Shown here one piece after another: positions 5,086-6,887 of a DNA stretch of 6,887 nt. The first letter of the stretch is position 1; each line of letters starts with the position of its first letter. The stretch is from Methanomicrobia archaeon (lineage in GTDB: Archaea; Halobacteriota; Syntropharchaeia; Alkanophagales; Methanospirareceae). Below the pieces are notes generated by a model. It had not been told where the DNA came from, searched no databases, and saw nothing but the letters and a program-made list of their open reading frames with translations. The translations under genes were made by a program, and so were the position numbers. The stretch is taken from contig JAFGKP010000107.1 of NCBI GenBank assembly GCA_016928455.1, positions 1 through 6,887 on the forward strand, read 5' to 3'.

Positions 5086-6018
5086 CTACAACACCACCAA
5101 CACCAGCAGAATCACGAAGAACCGCGTCACCATGCTTATTAGATACATGATGACCGTGAACTTCACACCGAGCTTGCCAAACAGAGAGGTATACAGCGGG
5201 AGGCTGTATTTCAGATAGGTGACTGAGATGGTCATCAAGCTGCCGACGAGCAACGTTATAATGGCTTGCTCCGCCGTAACAACGCCCTTGGTGAGCAGCG
5301 AGGAAACGATCGCGTAACCTGCGGAGAAATGCGCTAATTCCGCCACAATTGCGGTGATCACCACGCCCGGCAAATCTAACACCCGTAAAGCCGGGGTGAA
5401 GACGATACCGATCTGCTCCATGAGCTCGAACGTAAAGAGCAGATCAACGATCAAAAACGCAACAACCATGAAGGGCACGACCTTCAGCAATGTGCGCGTC
5501 GATTTCTTCAACGCGGTCTTCAACCGCTCCTGCCGTGTCCGCTCAGCAGTCTCCGCGACGAGCTGCTCATCCTCTATACACGCCTGACGCGGAAACCTGA
5601 ATCGTGCATAAATGAGCGCGCCGATCGATTGGAGAAATGCGGCGAGGAGATTGAGCGCGACATAGATGCCCCCAACGACCGGCCCCAGGAGCACGAGCGC
5701 AACCGGCGCGTGCGCTCTGAAGAGTGATTCGCCAACCACGGTCGGAAACGTGCTCATCACAAGCGTCACGATCGTTTGCCGCTCCCCAACCTTCCCCTCC
5801 TGATAGAAGCCTGCTAAGACTGACTTACCCGCCATCGGATCGAGAAACGCGGCGAAGAGCGAGATCGCGCCCTCTCTGGGTAGGTTCGAGGCACGGCAGA
5901 GCGGTCGCACGAGCGGCGATAACTTCCGCAACGCGTCGCTCTCCAGCACCACATTTGCCGCGACTATGCCCACCGTAACAAGGGCAGCACTTCGGAGAAG
6001 GTAAAAGGCGGTTTCCAT
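5086..6018 (-). CDS. Gate-domain (nucleoside recognition) integral membrane protein
   Basis: This 310-residue protein is very hydrophobic, with about eight membrane or re-entrant segments, near residues 3-25, 51-71, 82-97, 104-138, 178-198, 204-241, 251-270 and 286-310. The loop at about 140-177 is charged (ARFRFPRQ, ERTRQERLKTALKKSTR) and probably cytoplasmic. The segment LPREGAISLFAAFLDPMAGK (46-65) followed by Q81-T93 resembles the Gate family (Pfam nucleoside recognition), also found in FeoB and spore maturation proteins and common in methanogen hypothetical proteins. A second copy aligns without gaps 170 residues later (216-263), so the protein is a two-unit Gate protein. The transported or sensed substrate is unknown, and the domain name does not prove nucleoside binding. 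The ATG at 6018 gives a good first membrane helix; AAAGG abuts it with no spacer, so translation may be leaderless or weak. It is convergent with the kinase and divergent from the methyltransferase. Confidence 0.75.
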   Translation of the reverse strand: METAFYLLRSAALVTVGIVAANVVLESDALRKLSPLVRPLCRASNLPREGAISLFAAFLDPMAGKSVLAGFYQEGKVGERQTIVTLVMSTFPTVVGESLFRAHAPVALVLLGPVVGGIYVALNLLAAFLQSIGALIYARFRFPRQACIEDEQLVAETAERTRQERLKTALKKSTRTLLKVVPFMVVAFLIVDLLFTFELMEQIGIVFTPALRVLDLPGVVITAIVAELAHFSAGYAIVSSLLTKGVVTAEQAIITLLVGSLMTISVTYLKYSLPLYTSLFGKLGVKFTVIMYLISMVTRFFVILLVLVVL

Positions 6019-6041
6019 CCTTTATGTCATAAGGTGCGCAC
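6019..6041. promoter_or_regulatory. Paired palindromes at the 5' end of the Gate-protein gene
   Basis: TTATGTCATAA at 6022-6032 is a perfect inverted repeat (5-nt arms, one central base) starting 4 nt before the Gate-protein ATG. CC and T at 6019-6021 pair with the flanking GG apart from one extra T. GTGCGCAC at 6034-6041 is a second perfect 8-nt palindrome. If transcription of the Gate gene begins just upstream, as a TTATTT on the minus strand near 6049-6054 would suggest, the palindromes lie at the start site and could be operator half-sites. This is suggestive only. Confidence 0.3.
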
Positions 6042-6115
6042 GTCACAGAAATAAGTGTCAGGCTTCATAACCAACCATGATCTAACGAAAGATACTGGTG
6101 ATAAAAGAAGCGCCT

Positions 6116-6120
6116 GGAGG
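6116..6120 (+). promoter_or_regulatory. Ribosome binding site of the methyltransferase gene
   Basis: A perfect GGAGG stands 9 nt before the ATG at 6130. It fixes that start against other candidates and shows that this mRNA has a leader, unlike the HMG-CoA synthase gene. No convincing TATA box could be singled out upstream. Confidence 0.75.
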
Positions 6121-6129
6121 GCCACTACC

Positions 6130-6887
6130 ATGCAGTCAGAGGAGCGGAAAACTCAGCCGAATACCGTGCAGCATGAGTATGTCCACGGCTATTCGGAGCG
6201 CGAGCTGGTCAGATTGTACGATCAGGCTAATACGCTCGCTCCGCTCTTGCACCATGACACGAGCTATCCACCGGGGAGCGCAGTTCTTGAGGTTGGCTGC
6301 GGTGTTGGAGCACAAACGGTCCATCTGGCACGAAACAGTTCAGATGCGCAGTTCACGGCCATTGACATCGCCGAAACTGCGCTCGCCACTGCGCGGGCAC
6401 AGCTTGAGCACGCGGGGCTACGGAACGTGAGACTTCTCCAGGCTGACCTCTTCGCGCTGCCCTTCCCGTCTGATCGATTTGACCATATCTTCGTCTGCTT
6501 CGTGCTCGAGCACCTGCAGGATCCCCTGGCTGCATTGGCATGCTTAAAACGCGTGCTTAAACCTGGTGGTTCGATCACCGTGATTGAGGGCGATCACGGC
6601 TCGACCTATTTCTACCCCCGGAGTGATGCAGCGCTCCAAACCATTCAGTGCCTGATCGAGATCCAGGCGCGACTGAACGGTAATGCACTGATTGGCCGAG
6701 AACTCTTTCCACTCCTCACCCGGGCACGATTCACCAGCGTCCAGGTGGTGCCCCGGATGGTCTATGTGGATTACAGCAAGCCACACCTGGTAGAAGGCTT
6801 CACCAAAAACACCTTTATTGCCATGGTGGAGGGCGTTCGGGACCAGGCACTCACCGTGAACCTGATTGACGCGGACACCTGGGCACG
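6130..6887 (+). CDS. Class I SAM-dependent methyltransferase (C-terminus cut by window edge)
   Basis: The frame from the ATG at 6130 stays open to the right edge, giving 252 residues so far. It has a Rossmann-type methyltransferase core. Motif I VLEVGCGVGAQT (52-63) is the S-adenosylmethionine glycine loop. The acidic residue binding the ribose is D79 in FTAIDIAE. D106 in LLQADLFALPF contacts the adenine, and FDHIFVCFVLEHLQDP (117-132) with LKRVLKPGGSITVIEGD (139-155) gives strands 4 and 5. Residues beyond about 160 (TYFYPRSDAALQTIQCLIEIQ) form a variable cap that would set substrate choice. The fold resembles the UbiE/Methyltransf_11 group, which acts on small molecules, quinones or lipids. 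The substrate cannot be read from sequence. The start is supported by GGAGG at good spacing. It is divergent from the Gate-protein gene and nothing else in the window points to its pathway. Confidence 0.85.
   Translation, partial: MQSEERKTQPNTVQHEYVHGYSERELVRLYDQANTLAPLLHHDTSYPPGSAVLEVGCGVGAQTVHLARNSSDAQFTAIDIAETALATARAQLEHAGLRNVRLLQADLFALPFPSDRFDHIFVCFVLEHLQDPLAALACLKRVLKPGGSITVIEGDHGSTYFYPRSDAALQTIQCLIEIQARLNGNALIGRELFPLLTRARFTSVQVVPRMVYVDYSKPHLVEGFTKNTFIAMVEGVRDQALTVNLIDADTWA

Noticed and set aside
6098..6430. Plus-strand frame from GTG 6098 (110 codons)
   Set aside because: It is out of frame with the methyltransferase, whose motif I and GGAGG-supported ATG at 6130 define the real gene.

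Overview
The window looks archaeal. Four genes read head to tail on the minus strand: 3-hydroxy-3-methylglutaryl-CoA synthase of the short archaeal/bacterial type, an archaeal SCP-x-like thiolase, the replication initiator Orc1/Cdc6, and the start of ribosomal protein L7Ae. Orc1/Cdc6 and L7Ae are archaeal information-processing proteins. TATA-like boxes lie at archaeal spacing before several genes, and the HMG-CoA synthase promoter fits a leaderless transcript. A methanogen-related euryarchaeon (possibly an ANME or Syntrophoarchaeum-type lineage) is plausible from the Gate-domain membrane protein and general style, but the exact lineage is a guess.

Layout. 1-209 (minus): N-terminal part of L7Ae, running off the left edge. 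221-1438 (minus): Orc1/Cdc6, whose stop codon touches the L7Ae ribosome binding site. 1439-1547: spacer with a TATA box, an AT-rich stretch and an origin-recognition-box-like dyad. 1548-2711 (minus): thiolase. 2712-2759: spacer made almost wholly of two microsatellites, one of which supplies the thiolase ribosome binding site. 2760-3797 (minus): HMG-CoA synthase. 3798-3845: divergent promoter region with a 13-nt palindrome over the synthase TATA box. 3846-4946 (plus): aminoglycoside-phosphotransferase-fold kinase of unknown substrate. 4947-5085: short convergent spacer. 5086-6018 (minus): membrane protein with two Gate (nucleoside recognition) units. 6019-6129: second divergent spacer with palindromes. 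6130-6887 (plus): class I SAM-dependent methyltransferase, cut by the right edge.

How the genes work together. Thiolase condenses two acetyl-CoA to acetoacetyl-CoA, and HMG-CoA synthase adds a third acetyl-CoA to give HMG-CoA. These are the first two steps of the mevalonate route to archaeal isoprenoid lipids. The DUF35 scaffold gene that usually follows the thiolase in archaea is not here; cdc6 takes its place. The kinase, Gate protein and methyltransferase have no clear link to that pathway. No RNA gene, CRISPR array or insertion sequence was seen, and no stretch over 300 bases lacks a gene. The most distinctive signals are the microsatellite ribosome binding site before the thiolase and the possible replication-origin element before cdc6.
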